Positions 1 through 8,195 of a DNA stretch of 38,130 nucleotides are shown one piece after another. Made by a program: the position numbers and the translations under genes. The notes below the pieces were generated by a model. It ran no database searches. It saw nothing but the letters and a program-made list of their open reading frames with translations, and was not told the DNA's origin. The stretch comes from Actinomycetota bacterium (lineage in GTDB: Bacteria; Actinomycetota; Acidimicrobiia; Acidimicrobiales; MedAcidi-G1). The first letter of the stretch is position 1. The number at the start of each line of letters is the position of its first letter. The DNA lies in assembly GCA_014381745.1 (NCBI GenBank), contig JACNLA010000033.1, positions 1 to 38,130 on the forward strand, written 5' to 3'.

Positions 1-1149
1 ACAACGACTGCTGGGCCACTTTTGTGGCCAAACGATGTTGGTTCCAGCCGCTTTGGTGTACTGGGCCAGGAGTTCGACATTCCCGGTGGATGGATCCGCC
101 CGCATCCTGGCGAATTCCTCTGGTCAGATATCCAACCCACACCTGACCGGTGGGACTGGCGTCGGGTCGATTGGCATGTCAACACCTGGCAAAACCGTCG
201 ACTGGCGATTCTTGGGACTCTCTGGCCCTTTGCCCAATGGGATCAGGAGAACTGCCATGCGAACGACCCTGAGGTCCAGCCGGTACTGCACAGATTGCCA
301 ACCAAGCTGTTTGCTCCCTGCGATGAAACGAAGTTCGTTGCTTGGCTGACCGCAGTGGTAGAGCGTTACGACGGAGATGGTGTCGAGGACATGCCGGGCC
401 TCGCATATCCGATACGCCACTGGGAGGTGGCCAACGAACCGTCGATGCAGGGCGGCCATGGCCACTTCTTCCAAGGGACTCCAGCCGACTATCTGTCGAT
501 GCTTCGCCTTGCATTCAAGACGATCACAGCCGCCGATCCTGAGGCCACGGTGTTGACTGCCGGACAGGCAGGCATGCAGTCGCCCTTTACCGATTTTTGG
601 ACACCGGTCCTCGAGTCGGCTTCCGGGTTCTTCCACGTGGGAAACATCCACTCGATTGGCTCCGATCAATCTTTCTTTTCGGATGACTACAGAGCCCTTC
701 TCGACGACACCGGCCATGCAGGTACCGAATACTGGATTACCGAGGCCCTCGTTTCGACCTGGCCTGAGCCAGGACAGATGAGCCCAACAGGTGATGAGCT
801 TGGACAGAAAACTCTGACCGGCTTTGCCACGGCTTTTGCCGATGGGGCTTCCCGAATCTTCAATGTCGGTCCCCACGACCCGACCGGTGGACCAGGCCCG
901 GAGTCGGATTCTGCGTTCCTTCTCCTGGCCGAGACGATCGGCGACTTCACGTCTGCGTCCTGGGCAGGAAAGAGCCTGGTCCGATTTGACATGCCCGACG
1001 GCAGAACCGTCTATGCAGCCTGGGACGGCGCCGGTCTTCCTGACACCGTTACTGGCCTCGTTGAAACCGTTGGTTACGACGGGACGGCCGCTTCCGCCGA
1101 TGCAGCCGGATTCTCAGCCGCAGTTCCGACCTTGGTAACAGTTGGGTAA
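1..1149 (+). CDS. Clan GH-A-like glycoside hydrolase, 5'-truncated
   Basis: The frame is open from the first base of the window, so the gene probably starts upstream; the first in-window start is a TTG at 22. What is visible (about 375 aa) looks like a (beta/alpha)8 glycosidase. An N-A-N-E-P motif (E about residue 139 counting from the TTG) fits the general acid/base at the end of strand 4. W-I-T-E-A (E about 241) fits the strand-7 nucleophile. These two glutamates are the hallmark of clan GH-A. The many Trp residues in the N-terminal third (LWSD, RWDW, LWPF) suit a carbohydrate site. The residues read before the TTG include T-T-A, so a Thr-rich linker and export signal like those of the lipoproteins at 22044 and 25085 may precede it; that is inference. 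Substrate and exact GH family cannot be named. The end at TAA 1147-1149 is clear. Confidence 0.72.
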   Translation, partial: TTTAGPLLWPNDVGSSRFGVLGQEFDIPGGWIRPHPGEFLWSDIQPTPDRWDWRRVDWHVNTWQNRRLAILGTLWPFAQWDQENCHANDPEVQPVLHRLPTKLFAPCDETKFVAWLTAVVERYDGDGVEDMPGLAYPIRHWEVANEPSMQGGHGHFFQGTPADYLSMLRLAFKTITAADPEATVLTAGQAGMQSPFTDFWTPVLESASGFFHVGNIHSIGSDQSFFSDDYRALLDDTGHAGTEYWITEALVSTWPEPGQMSPTGDELGQKTLTGFATAFADGASRIFNVGPHDPTGGPGPESDSAFLLLAETIGDFTSASWAGKSLVRFDMPDGRTVYAAWDGAGLPDTVTGLVETVGYDGTAASADAAGFSAAVPTLVTVG

Positions 1150-1152
1150 TTG

Positions 1153-1257
1153 TTAGTCGATACTGGCACGCGCCTCGTCGACCTCCCAGAACGGCAGGGG
1201 AAGGAATTCGTCGATACCAATCGACGTCGTGCCCATGGCCCAACCGTTAGGGTCCAT
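1153..1257 (-). CDS. Candidate 34-aa small ORF
   Basis: A short frame from ATG 1257 to TAA 1153 between two larger genes. It encodes 34 residues, including D-P-N-G-W-A-M-G and an aromatic/proline centre (L-P-L-P-F-W-E-V-D). Third codon positions are mostly G/C, as in neighbouring genes. A CATAAC box lies about 13 bases upstream, but no Shine-Dalgarno sequence is visible. I do not recognise it. It could be a real small protein, the tail of a decayed gene, or chance. Confidence 0.2.
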   Translation of the reverse strand: MDPNGWAMGTTSIGIDEFLPLPFWEVDEARASID

Positions 1258-1346
1258 CAAGACTCGTTGTTATGAGACTTGGGTACTCCCGAGTTCTCCA
1301 GTTGGAGACTGTGGAGGCTCCCCCACCTATCGGGTGAAGCCGCCGG

Positions 1347-1640
1347 TCAGGCGTTCATCTGCTCGCGCACCTTCATCATCGCCACGTAGTCGCCAACAGG
1401 CTGAACCTTGGCGGTACCGGCGGAAACGATCGGGAACATGCCGGTAAAGATCTGCGCCACGTCATCGGCATCGACCACGAAGAAAAAGTCGTGCCCCGGA
1501 GGGTCCACCCATGCGCCGATCACCTCGTTCACGCTCTCCTCCAGAGTTCCGAGCACCGCTCCGAAAGTGTCGGCAACGGCGGCCTCATCATGGGCCGGGC
1601 AGGTGTTCTCGTCGTGATGGTGCGTGACGTGAAAGAGCAT
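1347..1640 (-). CDS. Small ferredoxin-like alpha/beta protein (DUF3303-like)
   Basis: Encodes 97 aa from the ATG at 1640; the frame is open to 1724, but the ATG at 1640 has a good ribosome site (AAAGGGG about 9 bases upstream), so the longer start is not used here. The protein opens with M-L-F-H-V-T and then a His/Cys-rich run (HHHDENTCPAH, residues 7-17), followed by helix, strand (HDFFFVVDAD) and helix segments ending V-M-M-K-V-R-E. The pattern of one short beta strand, a helix, a second strand and the length of about 95 aa resemble small dimeric alpha+beta barrel proteins such as DUF3303. No catalytic function is known. It stands alone between convergently arranged genes; the HHH/C/H cluster could bind metal, which is inference. 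Confidence 0.65.
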   Translation of the reverse strand: MLFHVTHHHDENTCPAHDEAAVADTFGAVLGTLEESVNEVIGAWVDPPGHDFFFVVDADDVAQIFTGMFPIVSAGTAKVQPVGDYVAMMKVREQMNA

Positions 1641-1757
1641 TTCGTATGTCCCCTTTGATTCTGGCTGCCTCCCCATTGGGGCAGCTGTCCAGATATTTGA
1701 CAATACGGTCCCGTTCGGCGTCAAGGAACATGACAGGACCGGCCGAATTGCATCGCT

Positions 1758-2540
1758 TCAGCTCAAGATGATGCCGCCGTCGACCTCTATGGCCTGGCCT
1801 GTCAGGTAGCGGGCGTCGTCGCTTGCCAGAAAGGCGATCACGCCGGCTATCTCAGATGGATCGGCGAGGCGCCTGACTGCAGTGTCGGCTGCACGCATCT
1901 CCAGCCACTCGGCCCCCGTCATACCGAGTCTCTCCCCCACCTCCTCTGCGACTTCTTTGACCATTGTGGTGAGGGTGTTGCCGGGACACACGGCGTTGAC
2001 GGTCACACCCGACGGGCCCAACTCCATTGCAGCAGACCTGGTGATACCAATGATGCCGCTCTTGGTCGCGGAATATTCGGCCGACTCGGGCCAACTGGTC
2101 TTGGCGGCCATGGACGAGATGTTGACTATCGACCCGCGGCCCTGGGCTGTCATGGTCGGTGCCGCAAGGCTGTTGGAAACGAGCACGCCGGTCAGGTTCA
2201 CGGCCACAATGTCATCCCAGCGCTCAGCCGGAATCTCAGCCAACGGCCCGCCAACGTAGATGCCGGCACTCGTCACGAGCGTGTCGATACGACCCCACCG
2301 TTCCACGACCACTTCGAAAGCGGCCTCCTGGTCAGCGCGGGAGCGGACGTCGCATGCCAACGGAAGTGCGTCTGCGCCCAGTGCCTCCACTGCCTCAGCA
2401 GTGGCATCATTTTCCTCAACATTGATGTCCATGCAGGCCACGGCGGCTCCCTCCGATGCAAACCGGACCGCGGTCGCCTCGCCAATACCGGTCGCCGACC
2501 CGGTGACCACCACGACGTGACCGTCGAATCGTTCTGCCAT
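1758..2540 (-). CDS. Short-chain dehydrogenase/reductase (classical SDR)
   Basis: A 260-aa classical SDR, predicted to oxidise or reduce a hydroxyl/carbonyl substrate with NAD(P)(H) in the cytoplasm. Motifs: cofactor-binding T-G-S-A-T-G-I-G (residues 13-20), D-I-N after strand 2 (Asp favours NAD over NADP), S-A-G in place of N-A-G (91-93), N115, and the active site S143, Y156, K160. The C-terminal V-D-G-G ending is typical of FabG-like enzymes. I chose the ATG at 2540, preceded by GGGGAG, over the upstream ATG at 2579, because the protein then begins directly at the first strand. It is divergent from the 5-oxoprolinase gene 56 bp away. The substrate is unknown; similar proteins are annotated as 3-ketoacyl-ACP or glucose dehydrogenases. 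Confidence 0.92.
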   Translation of the reverse strand: MAERFDGHVVVVTGSATGIGEATAVRFASEGAAVACMDINVEENDATAEAVEALGADALPLACDVRSRADQEAAFEVVVERWGRIDTLVTSAGIYVGGPLAEIPAERWDDIVAVNLTGVLVSNSLAAPTMTAQGRGSIVNISSMAAKTSWPESAEYSATKSGIIGITRSAAMELGPSGVTVNAVCPGNTLTTMVKEVAEEVGERLGMTGAEWLEMRAADTAVRRLADPSEIAGVIAFLASDDARYLTGQAIEVDGGIILS

Positions 2541-2596
2541 TTCCACTCCCCTACCTGCGGCTGTCGGCTCCTGACACATCCTGCCAGCAGAGATGG

Positions 2597-5500
2597 GTGA
2601 ACAACCAGTTCTACATGCGAGACTCAGGCGCCATGACAGGGCAACCGGCCGGGTGGCAGTTCTGGATCGACCGTGGAGGCACGTTCACCGACGTGGTGGC
2701 GCGCCGACCGGACGGTTCGATCATCACCCACAAGCTCCTCTCCGAGAACCCCCGCCAATACTCAGACGCTGCGGTGGCCGGCATCAGGAGCGTGCTCGAC
2801 CTGGGTGTCGACGACAAGCTCCCCCAGGGCCTCGTCGACAGCGTCAAGATGGGCACGACCGTTGCCACCAACGCACTCCTGGAGCGTCAGGGCGAACCCA
2901 CCCTGCTGGTCGTCACCAGGGGGTTCGCTGACGCCCTCCGTATCGGATACCAGGCTCGACCAGAGCTGTTCGCCCTCGACATCGTGCTGCCGGAGATGCT
3001 CTACAGCGAGGTAGTCGAGATTGACGAGCGTGTAGGCGCTCGCGGCGAGCTGCTGACTCCCCTCGACCTCGAACAGGCAAGAACCGACCTGACCCGGGCC
3101 CAGGAATCGGGCCTGTCGTCTGTAGCCATCGCCCTCACCCACGGCTACCGCTACACCGATCACGAGAAACAACTGGCCTCGCTGGCTGAAGAGATCGGCT
3201 TCACCCAGGTGTCGGTCAGCCACGAGGTCAGCCCGCTCATGAAGCTGGTGTCACGAGGGGACACGACGGTCGTAGACGCCTACCTCTCACCGGTGCTGCG
3301 CCGCTACGTGAACCAGGTCGAGGAGCAGCTGTCGGCCGGGGAGCACAACGGTGACGCACCTCTCCTCATGTTCATGCAGTCCAACGGCGGGCTGACCGAC
3401 GCACGACACTTCCAGGGCAAGGACGCCCTCCTGTCGGGGCCAGCCGGCGGCGTGGTCGGCATGGTCGCCACCGCCGGCGAGGCAGGCTTTGACCGCCTCA
3501 TCGGCTTCGACATGGGCGGCACATCGACAGACGTCTCCCACTACGGCGGCGAACTGGAACGTACCTACGAGACCGAGGTTGCAGGCGTGAGGGTGCGGGC
3601 CCCGATGATGCTCATCCACACCGTCGCCGCCGGTGGCGGGTCAATCGTCCACTTCGATGGTGCACGCATGCGGGTGGGCCCGGACTCGGCCGGTGCCGAC
3701 CCGGGGCCGGCCTGCTACGGCAACGGCGGGCCTCTCACGATCACCGACTGCAACGTGATGCTGGGCCGACTGCGCCCCGAATTCTTTCCGGCGGTGTTCG
3801 GCCCTGGCGGAGACCAACCCCTCGACGTCGAGGTGGTCCACCGCCTCTTTGAGGCGCTGACGCAGGAGGTTGCTGATGCCACCGGCAGACCGGCCGCCGC
3901 CGAGAACCTCGCGGAGGGATTCCTCACGATCGCCGTCGAGAACATGGCGAACGCAATCAAGAAGATCTCGGTACAGCGTGGCCATGACGTGACCGACTAC
4001 GTGCTCGTCTGCTTCGGTGGGGCCGGAGGCCAGCACGCATGCCTTGTGGCGGACCGGCTCGGGATCGAAAAGGTGCTGGTCCACCCCTACGCCGGCGTTC
4101 TCTCAGCGCTGGGAATCGGCCTCGCCGACGTGCGCACCGTCAACGACGAATCGGTGGAGTCGGAGTTGACCGAGGCGACCCTCGGGGCAGTGCGCCGGGT
4201 CGTCGACCGCCTACGGGAGACGGGACGGGCCACGGTTCTGGCCCAGGGCGTTGACGACGATCAGGTCGAGTCCTTCGACCGGGTCGCCGTGCGCTACGAC
4301 GGCAGCGACACCGCACTGCATGTACCGCTGGGAGCCGTTGGAGACGTGGTTGCGGCCTTCAATGCTGCACACCATGCACGGTTCGGCTTCACCTCGCCGG
4401 GCAAGGCCATGATCGTGGAATCCGCACAGGTGGAGGTGGTCGGCCACTCCGGCACGGTCGCAATGACCGCCGCCCCCACTGCCGGGGCTGAGGTGGCTCC
4501 CCTCGGCGTGTTCCAGTCGGTCATGGACGGCGATACCCACGACACGCCGTTCATCGACCGTGAGGCTCTCGGAGTCGGAGCCAGGGTCGACGGACCGGCG
4601 GTGATCATCGAGGCCAACTCCACGACAGTCCTCGAACCGGGATGGCAGGCGGCGGTGCTCAAGACCGGCGACCTTCTCATCTCGCGTGTTGTCCCGCGCC
4701 CTGACCAGGTGCAGCTCGGAACCGATCAGGCCGACCCGGTCCAGTTGGAGATCTTCAACAACCTGTTCATGAACGTCGCCGAGCAGATGGGCCTTGTGCT
4801 CGAGAACACAGCTGTCTCGGTCAACATCAAGGAACGCCTGGACTTCTCATGTGCCATCTTCGACCCCAGCGGCGACCTCATAGCCAACGCTCCCCACATG
4901 CCCGTCCACCTGGGTTCCATGAGCGAGACCATCAAGTCGGTGATCGCCCAGAACTCCGAGCCGGGTGACGACCAGCCCAGCCACATGTCGCCTGGCGACG
5001 TGTTCGTCCTGAATGCCCCCTACAACGGCGGCACACACCTTCCCGACATCACGGTGGTCAAACCCGTGTTCGAGGGCGCCGACATCATCTTCTACGTGGC
5101 CTCCCGTGGCCACCACGCCGATGTGGGCGGCATGACCCCCGGCTCCGCACCGGCGAACTCCACCTCTGTCGAACAGGAAGGGGTGCTCCTGAACGGAGAG
5201 AAGCTGGTCGAGGACGGAGTGTTTCTGGAAGGCGACCTCCGGGGCCTTCTGGCCACCGGCCCTTACCCTGCGCGCAGCCCCGACCACAACGTCGCCGACC
5301 TGAAGGCGCAGGTGGCCGCGTGCGAGAAGGGCACAATCGAACTGCTCTCTGTGGTCGACCACTACAGCCTCGCCGTGGTTCACGCCTACATGGCACACGT
5401 GAAGCGCAATGCCGAAGACTCGGTCCGGCGCCTCATCGGAACGCTCAACGACTGTTCGTTCACCTACGGCACCGACGACGGCCACCAGGTATCGGTATCG

Positions 5501-6274
5501 ATCACCGTCGACCGGGAAGCAGGGTCAGCGACGCTCGACTTCACCGGAACAAGTGCTACCCATCCGGGCAACTACAACGCCCCACGTGCCGTCTGCCAGG
5601 CCGCGGTCCTCTACGTGTTCCGTTGCATGGTCGACGACGACATCCCCCTCAACGCCGGATGCATGGAACCCCTCAAGTTGATCCTGCCGGAGCCGTCCAT
5701 GATCAGCCCCGAGTACCCGGCGGCCGTAATCGCCGGCAACGTGGAGACCTCGCAGTTGATCGTCGACACCCTGTTCGGTGCACTCGGCGTAATGGCGGCA
5801 CCCCAGGGCACGATGAACAACTTCATCTGGGGAAACGATCGCTATCAGTACTACGAGACCATCTGTGGCGGAGCCGGCGCCACCGCCGGACGCGACGGCT
5901 GCGACGCTGTGCACACCCACATGACCAACTCCCGCCTCACCGACCCCGAGGTGCTGGAGTGGCGCTATCCCGTGGTGCTGGAGAGTTTCTCAATCAGGCG
6001 GGGATCAGGCGGTTCCGGGGTTCACCGGGGAGGCGATGGCACCGTGCGGCGCATGCGGTTCAACGACACCGTCACCGTGAGCCTCCTCACCTCCCACAGG
6101 GAGGTAGCCCCCTACGGGGTGGCAGGCGGTGAACCGGGCGCAACCGGCATGAACCTTGTGTTCCGTGCCGATGGCAGCGAGGAACGGCTCTCGGGCACGT
6201 CCAGCTGTGAGATCCAGCCTGGGGACGTCATCCAGATCTCCACGCCTGGCGGCGGTGGTTTCGGCTCGCCCTAG
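2597..6274 (+). CDS. 5-oxoprolinase (ATP-hydrolysing), HyuA-HyuB fusion
   Basis: About 1225 aa, the size of single-chain 5-oxoprolinases, which open 5-oxo-L-proline to L-glutamate with ATP in the cytoplasm. The N-terminal half is HyuA-like: I-D-R-G-G-T-F-T-D at residues 24-32 (ASKHA-type phosphate loop), then D-A-Y-L-S-P, Q-S-N-G-G, L-S-G-P-A-G-G and F-D-M-G-G-T-S-T-D, and A-D-P-G-P-A-C-Y-G. From about residue 714 the HyuB half begins (Q-L-E-I-F-N-N-L-F), with D-F-S-C-A-I-F, H-M-P-V-H-L-G-S-M, N-A-P-Y-N-G-G-T-H-L-P-D and G-G-G-G-F-G near the C-terminus. The IDRGGTFTD opening is closer to oxoprolinases than to acetone carboxylase or N-methylhydantoinase. The start is uncertain: GTG 2597, ATG 2615 or ATG 2633; none has a strong ribosome site and the family suits 2633. 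It would recycle pyroglutamate. Confidence 0.9.
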   Translation: MNNQFYMRDSGAMTGQPAGWQFWIDRGGTFTDVVARRPDGSIITHKLLSENPRQYSDAAVAGIRSVLDLGVDDKLPQGLVDSVKMGTTVATNALLERQGEPTLLVVTRGFADALRIGYQARPELFALDIVLPEMLYSEVVEIDERVGARGELLTPLDLEQARTDLTRAQESGLSSVAIALTHGYRYTDHEKQLASLAEEIGFTQVSVSHEVSPLMKLVSRGDTTVVDAYLSPVLRRYVNQVEEQLSAGEHNGDAPLLMFMQSNGGLTDARHFQGKDALLSGPAGGVVGMVATAGEAGFDRLIGFDMGGTSTDVSHYGGELERTYETEVAGVRVRAPMMLIHTVAAGGGSIVHFDGARMRVGPDSAGADPGPACYGNGGPLTITDCNVMLGRLRPEFFPAVFGPGGDQPLDVEVVHRLFEALTQEVADATGRPAAAENLAEGFLTIAVENMANAIKKISVQRGHDVTDYVLVCFGGAGGQHACLVADRLGIEKVLVHPYAGVLSALGIGLADVRTVNDESVESELTEATLGAVRRVVDRLRETGRATVLAQGVDDDQVESFDRVAVRYDGSDTALHVPLGAVGDVVAAFNAAHHARFGFTSPGKAMIVESAQVEVVGHSGTVAMTAAPTAGAEVAPLGVFQSVMDGDTHDTPFIDREALGVGARVDGPAVIIEANSTTVLEPGWQAAVLKTGDLLISRVVPRPDQVQLGTDQADPVQLEIFNNLFMNVAEQMGLVLENTAVSVNIKERLDFSCAIFDPSGDLIANAPHMPVHLGSMSETIKSVIAQNSEPGDDQPSHMSPGDVFVLNAPYNGGTHLPDITVVKPVFEGADIIFYVASRGHHADVGGMTPGSAPANSTSVEQEGVLLNGEKLVEDGVFLEGDLRGLLATGPYPARSPDHNVADLKAQVAACEKGTIELLSVVDHYSLAVVHAYMAHVKRNAEDSVRRLIGTLNDCSFTYGTDDGHQVSVSITVDREAGSATLDFTGTSATHPGNYNAPRAVCQAAVLYVFRCMVDDDIPLNAGCMEPLKLILPEPSMISPEYPAAVIAGNVETSQLIVDTLFGALGVMAAPQGTMNNFIWGNDRYQYYETICGGAGATAGRDGCDAVHTHMTNSRLTDPEVLEWRYPVVLESFSIRRGSGGSGVHRGGDGTVRRMRFNDTVTVSLLTSHREVAPYGVAGGEPGATGMNLVFRADGSEERLSGTSSCEIQPGDVIQISTPGGGGFGSP

Positions 6275-6304
6275 GAAGCAGGCCGTAGACCGCTCGCTGG
6301 TGAC

Positions 6305-6334
6305 TTGACGACTACCGGCGTGCGACACTGATAC
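6305..6334 (+). promoter_or_regulatory. Possible promoter of the fabH-type gene
   Basis: TTGACG (6305-6310) followed after 18 bases by TGATAC (6329-6334). The -35 matches the sigma-70 consensus in five of six bases; the -10 is poor. It lies 24 bases before the GTG start, with GGAGGGGG between. Confidence 0.3.
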
Positions 6335-6357
6335 CCAACAGCTCTGGAGGGGGAAAA

Positions 6358-7464
6358 GTGGGAAAGAAAGCTGTAGTCACCGGATGGGGGAAGTGCGTTC
6401 CGCCGGTGGCCCTTACCAACGCCGACCTTGAGCGGCTCTGCGAGACCGACAACGACTGGATTGTCGAGCGGACCGGCATACACAGTCGCCGCATCTCACA
6501 CGTGGAAGGCACCGACCTGGCCGAGTTGGCCGGGCGCAGAGCGCTCGCCAGTGCAGGCCTCGAACCCGAGGACCTGGATCTGATACTCGTAGCCACCTGC
6601 ACCCCAGAGATTCTCTGTCCGAGCGTGGCAGCCATGATCCAGGAGAGGCTCGGAGCCGTCAACGCCGCTGCCTTCGACCTGAACGCCGCTTGTTCGGGTT
6701 TCGTCTACTCGACCGCCAACGTGACCGGAATGATCGAGTCAGGCTTCGCCGAGCGGGTTCTTGTCATCGGGGTCGAGAAGCTCCACATTGCAATGGACTA
6801 CCGGGACCGCTCAACCTGCATCCTGTTCGGGGACGGGGCGGGTGCCACCGTCTACGAGGCAACTGACGCTGATGCAGGCGTCCTCTCTGTGGACATCGGT
6901 GCCGACGGCTCAAAGGGCCACACCATGGTCGTGCAGGCCATGGGAACCAAGGGTGACCCGTACTGGGGCAAGCCACCCGAGGAGACCCGCCTCTACTTCG
7001 AAGGGCAGGCCGTGTTCAAGATCGCCGTCCAGGGAATTGCGGCGTCGGCTGCGAGAGCACTCGAAAGGGCGGGGCTCACCGCCGAGGACGTCGACCTGGT
7101 GATACCCCATCAGGCAAACGCACGGATCATCGACGCCGCAGCACGAAGGCTGGACATTGAGTCCGAGCGGGTGTTCATGAACATCCAGGATCTCGGCAAC
7201 ACGGCAGCGGCCTCAATCCCGATGGCGATCTCAGACGCCGCGGATGCCGGTCGCCTCAAGCCCGGCGATGTCGTGCTCCTGACGGCGTTCGGCGGTGGCA
7301 TCACCTGGGGTTCGATCGTCATGAAGTGGGGCGACCGCGTGGAATCCGTCGGCGTGCACGAGGGGGAGCTACCTGCGACCGACGCCACCGTGTGGGACCT
7401 ACTCGAGTCAAACCTGGAGTTCTACGCCCCCCTCCACGAAGACCAACCGCCAGTTCGCAGATAA
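6358..7464 (+). CDS. 3-oxoacyl-ACP synthase III family protein (FabH-like)
   Basis: A 368-aa thiolase-fold condensing enzyme that joins an acyl-CoA starter to malonyl-ACP or a related extender. The Cys-His-Asn triad is complete: C112 in N-A-A-C-S-G-F, H251 in I-P-H-Q-A-N, N281 in G-N-T-A-A-A-S. W-I-V-E-R-T-G-I near residue 34 and F-G-D-G-A-G-A near 157 are FabH hallmarks. The GTG start at 6358 has GGAGGGGG just upstream. The fold ends at about residue 324 (S-I-V-M-K-W), where E. coli FabH stops, and a tail of about 44 residues follows, rich in acidic residues and proline. No acpP, fabD or fabF lies beside it, so it may act outside the main fatty-acid cluster, for example on special starters or in secondary metabolism; that is inference. 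Its stop codon sits in a palindrome shared with the convergent gene. Confidence 0.88.
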   Translation: MGKKAVVTGWGKCVPPVALTNADLERLCETDNDWIVERTGIHSRRISHVEGTDLAELAGRRALASAGLEPEDLDLILVATCTPEILCPSVAAMIQERLGAVNAAAFDLNAACSGFVYSTANVTGMIESGFAERVLVIGVEKLHIAMDYRDRSTCILFGDGAGATVYEATDADAGVLSVDIGADGSKGHTMVVQAMGTKGDPYWGKPPEETRLYFEGQAVFKIAVQGIAASAARALERAGLTAEDVDLVIPHQANARIIDAAARRLDIESERVFMNIQDLGNTAAASIPMAISDAADAGRLKPGDVVLLTAFGGGITWGSIVMKWGDRVESVGVHEGELPATDATVWDLLESNLEFYAPLHEDQPPVRR

Positions 7465-7477
7465 CTGAACAGTTATC
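7460..7477. repeat. Perfect palindrome spanning two convergent stop codons
   Basis: GATAACTG-AA-CAGTTATC: an 8-bp perfect inverted repeat with a 2-bp spacer. The left arm holds the TAA of the fabH-type gene (7462-7464) and the right arm the TAA of the minus-strand nucleotidyltransferase gene (7473-7475). No T-run follows on either strand, so a standard intrinsic terminator is not evident. Confidence 0.6.
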
Positions 7478-8195
7478 GCATCTCCAGGGTCAACTCAATT
7501 GACCTTGTCGCGAGGGGGCTGAGTGTCGACCCATGCTCGAACACGATCCGTTCAAACATCTGCCTCTCTCCCTGGCTGAGTGCGGCCAACCGACGATCGT
7601 CTGCACCAAGCAGGGTCGCAAGAACGTCAACATCATCAAGATGTTTCTGTCGGGTGTTGGGAGTGGCGGAGTCGATTCTCAACACGGCAGCCACCTTTCC
7701 GATTACGGCGCCGACAAGGCTCGGACATCGGACCAGACCTGCATGACCGGCAGTCTCAACCTGAAACACCTCTGCGCGACCCAGAGCCTGTCTGGTTCCG
7801 GGCGCCTCAACGGTCCTACCGACTCCAATTCGCCTATCGGAGCGACCTCCCATGTGATCAGGCACAAGCACGTCGAACACTGCGCTGCCACGACGGTACC
7901 GGTGGGCAAGCCCCTCTGGACCAGGCTGGTCCTGGCTGAAACCAGCCCCGATCAGCAACTGGTTCACCCTCGTCAACGATTGTTCCGGTGAGCGGATGTC
8001 AACAACGATGTCAACGTCGGTAGTTGGTCTCATACCCGTGTGCTTCCTGTTCGCACAGTGAAGGAGCACCATCTGTCCGCCAACGAGGATCCAGTCGTGT
8101 CCCATTGAGGGAGCGACCTCAAGTAGCGCCTTCCATGACTCGGCCTGCCCCTCAACCATTGGAGGGAGGACCACCGTGTCACCCACGGTTGCCAC
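7473..8195 (-). CDS. Nucleotidyltransferase-fold protein, putative AbiEii-like toxin
   Basis: 240 aa. The N-terminal part carries a pol-beta-type nucleotidyltransferase signature: I-L-V-G-G-Q (GG at residues 39-40), then R-P-T-T-D-V-D-I-V-V-D with the metal-binding pair D60 and D62. A later V-F-D-V-L-V (about 110) could supply the third acidic residue. Such proteins next to a small DNA-binding partner form AbiE/MNT-type toxin-antitoxin pairs, in which the enzyme adds nucleotides to tRNA or proteins; the family link here is by motif and layout. The ATG at 8195 lies inside the upstream gene, overlapping it by 17 bases, so translation is probably coupled. By eye its base composition is somewhat less GC-rich than its neighbours, and it sits between a convergent fabH-type gene and an unrelated dehydrogenase, which would fit acquisition as a module. 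It could instead be a plain solitary nucleotidyltransferase. Confidence 0.75.
   Translation of the reverse strand: MATVGDTVVLPPMVEGQAESWKALLEVAPSMGHDWILVGGQMVLLHCANRKHTGMRPTTDVDIVVDIRSPEQSLTRVNQLLIGAGFSQDQPGPEGLAHRYRRGSAVFDVLVPDHMGGRSDRRIGVGRTVEAPGTRQALGRAEVFQVETAGHAGLVRCPSLVGAVIGKVAAVLRIDSATPNTRQKHLDDVDVLATLLGADDRRLAALSQGERQMFERIVFEHGSTLSPLATRSIELTLEMR

Noticed and set aside
2597-6274. Acetone carboxylase or N-methylhydantoinase instead of 5-oxoprolinase
   Set aside because: Those enzymes are usually encoded by separate alpha, beta and sometimes gamma genes; here both halves are fused with the oxoprolinase-like IDRGGTFTD start and typical total length.
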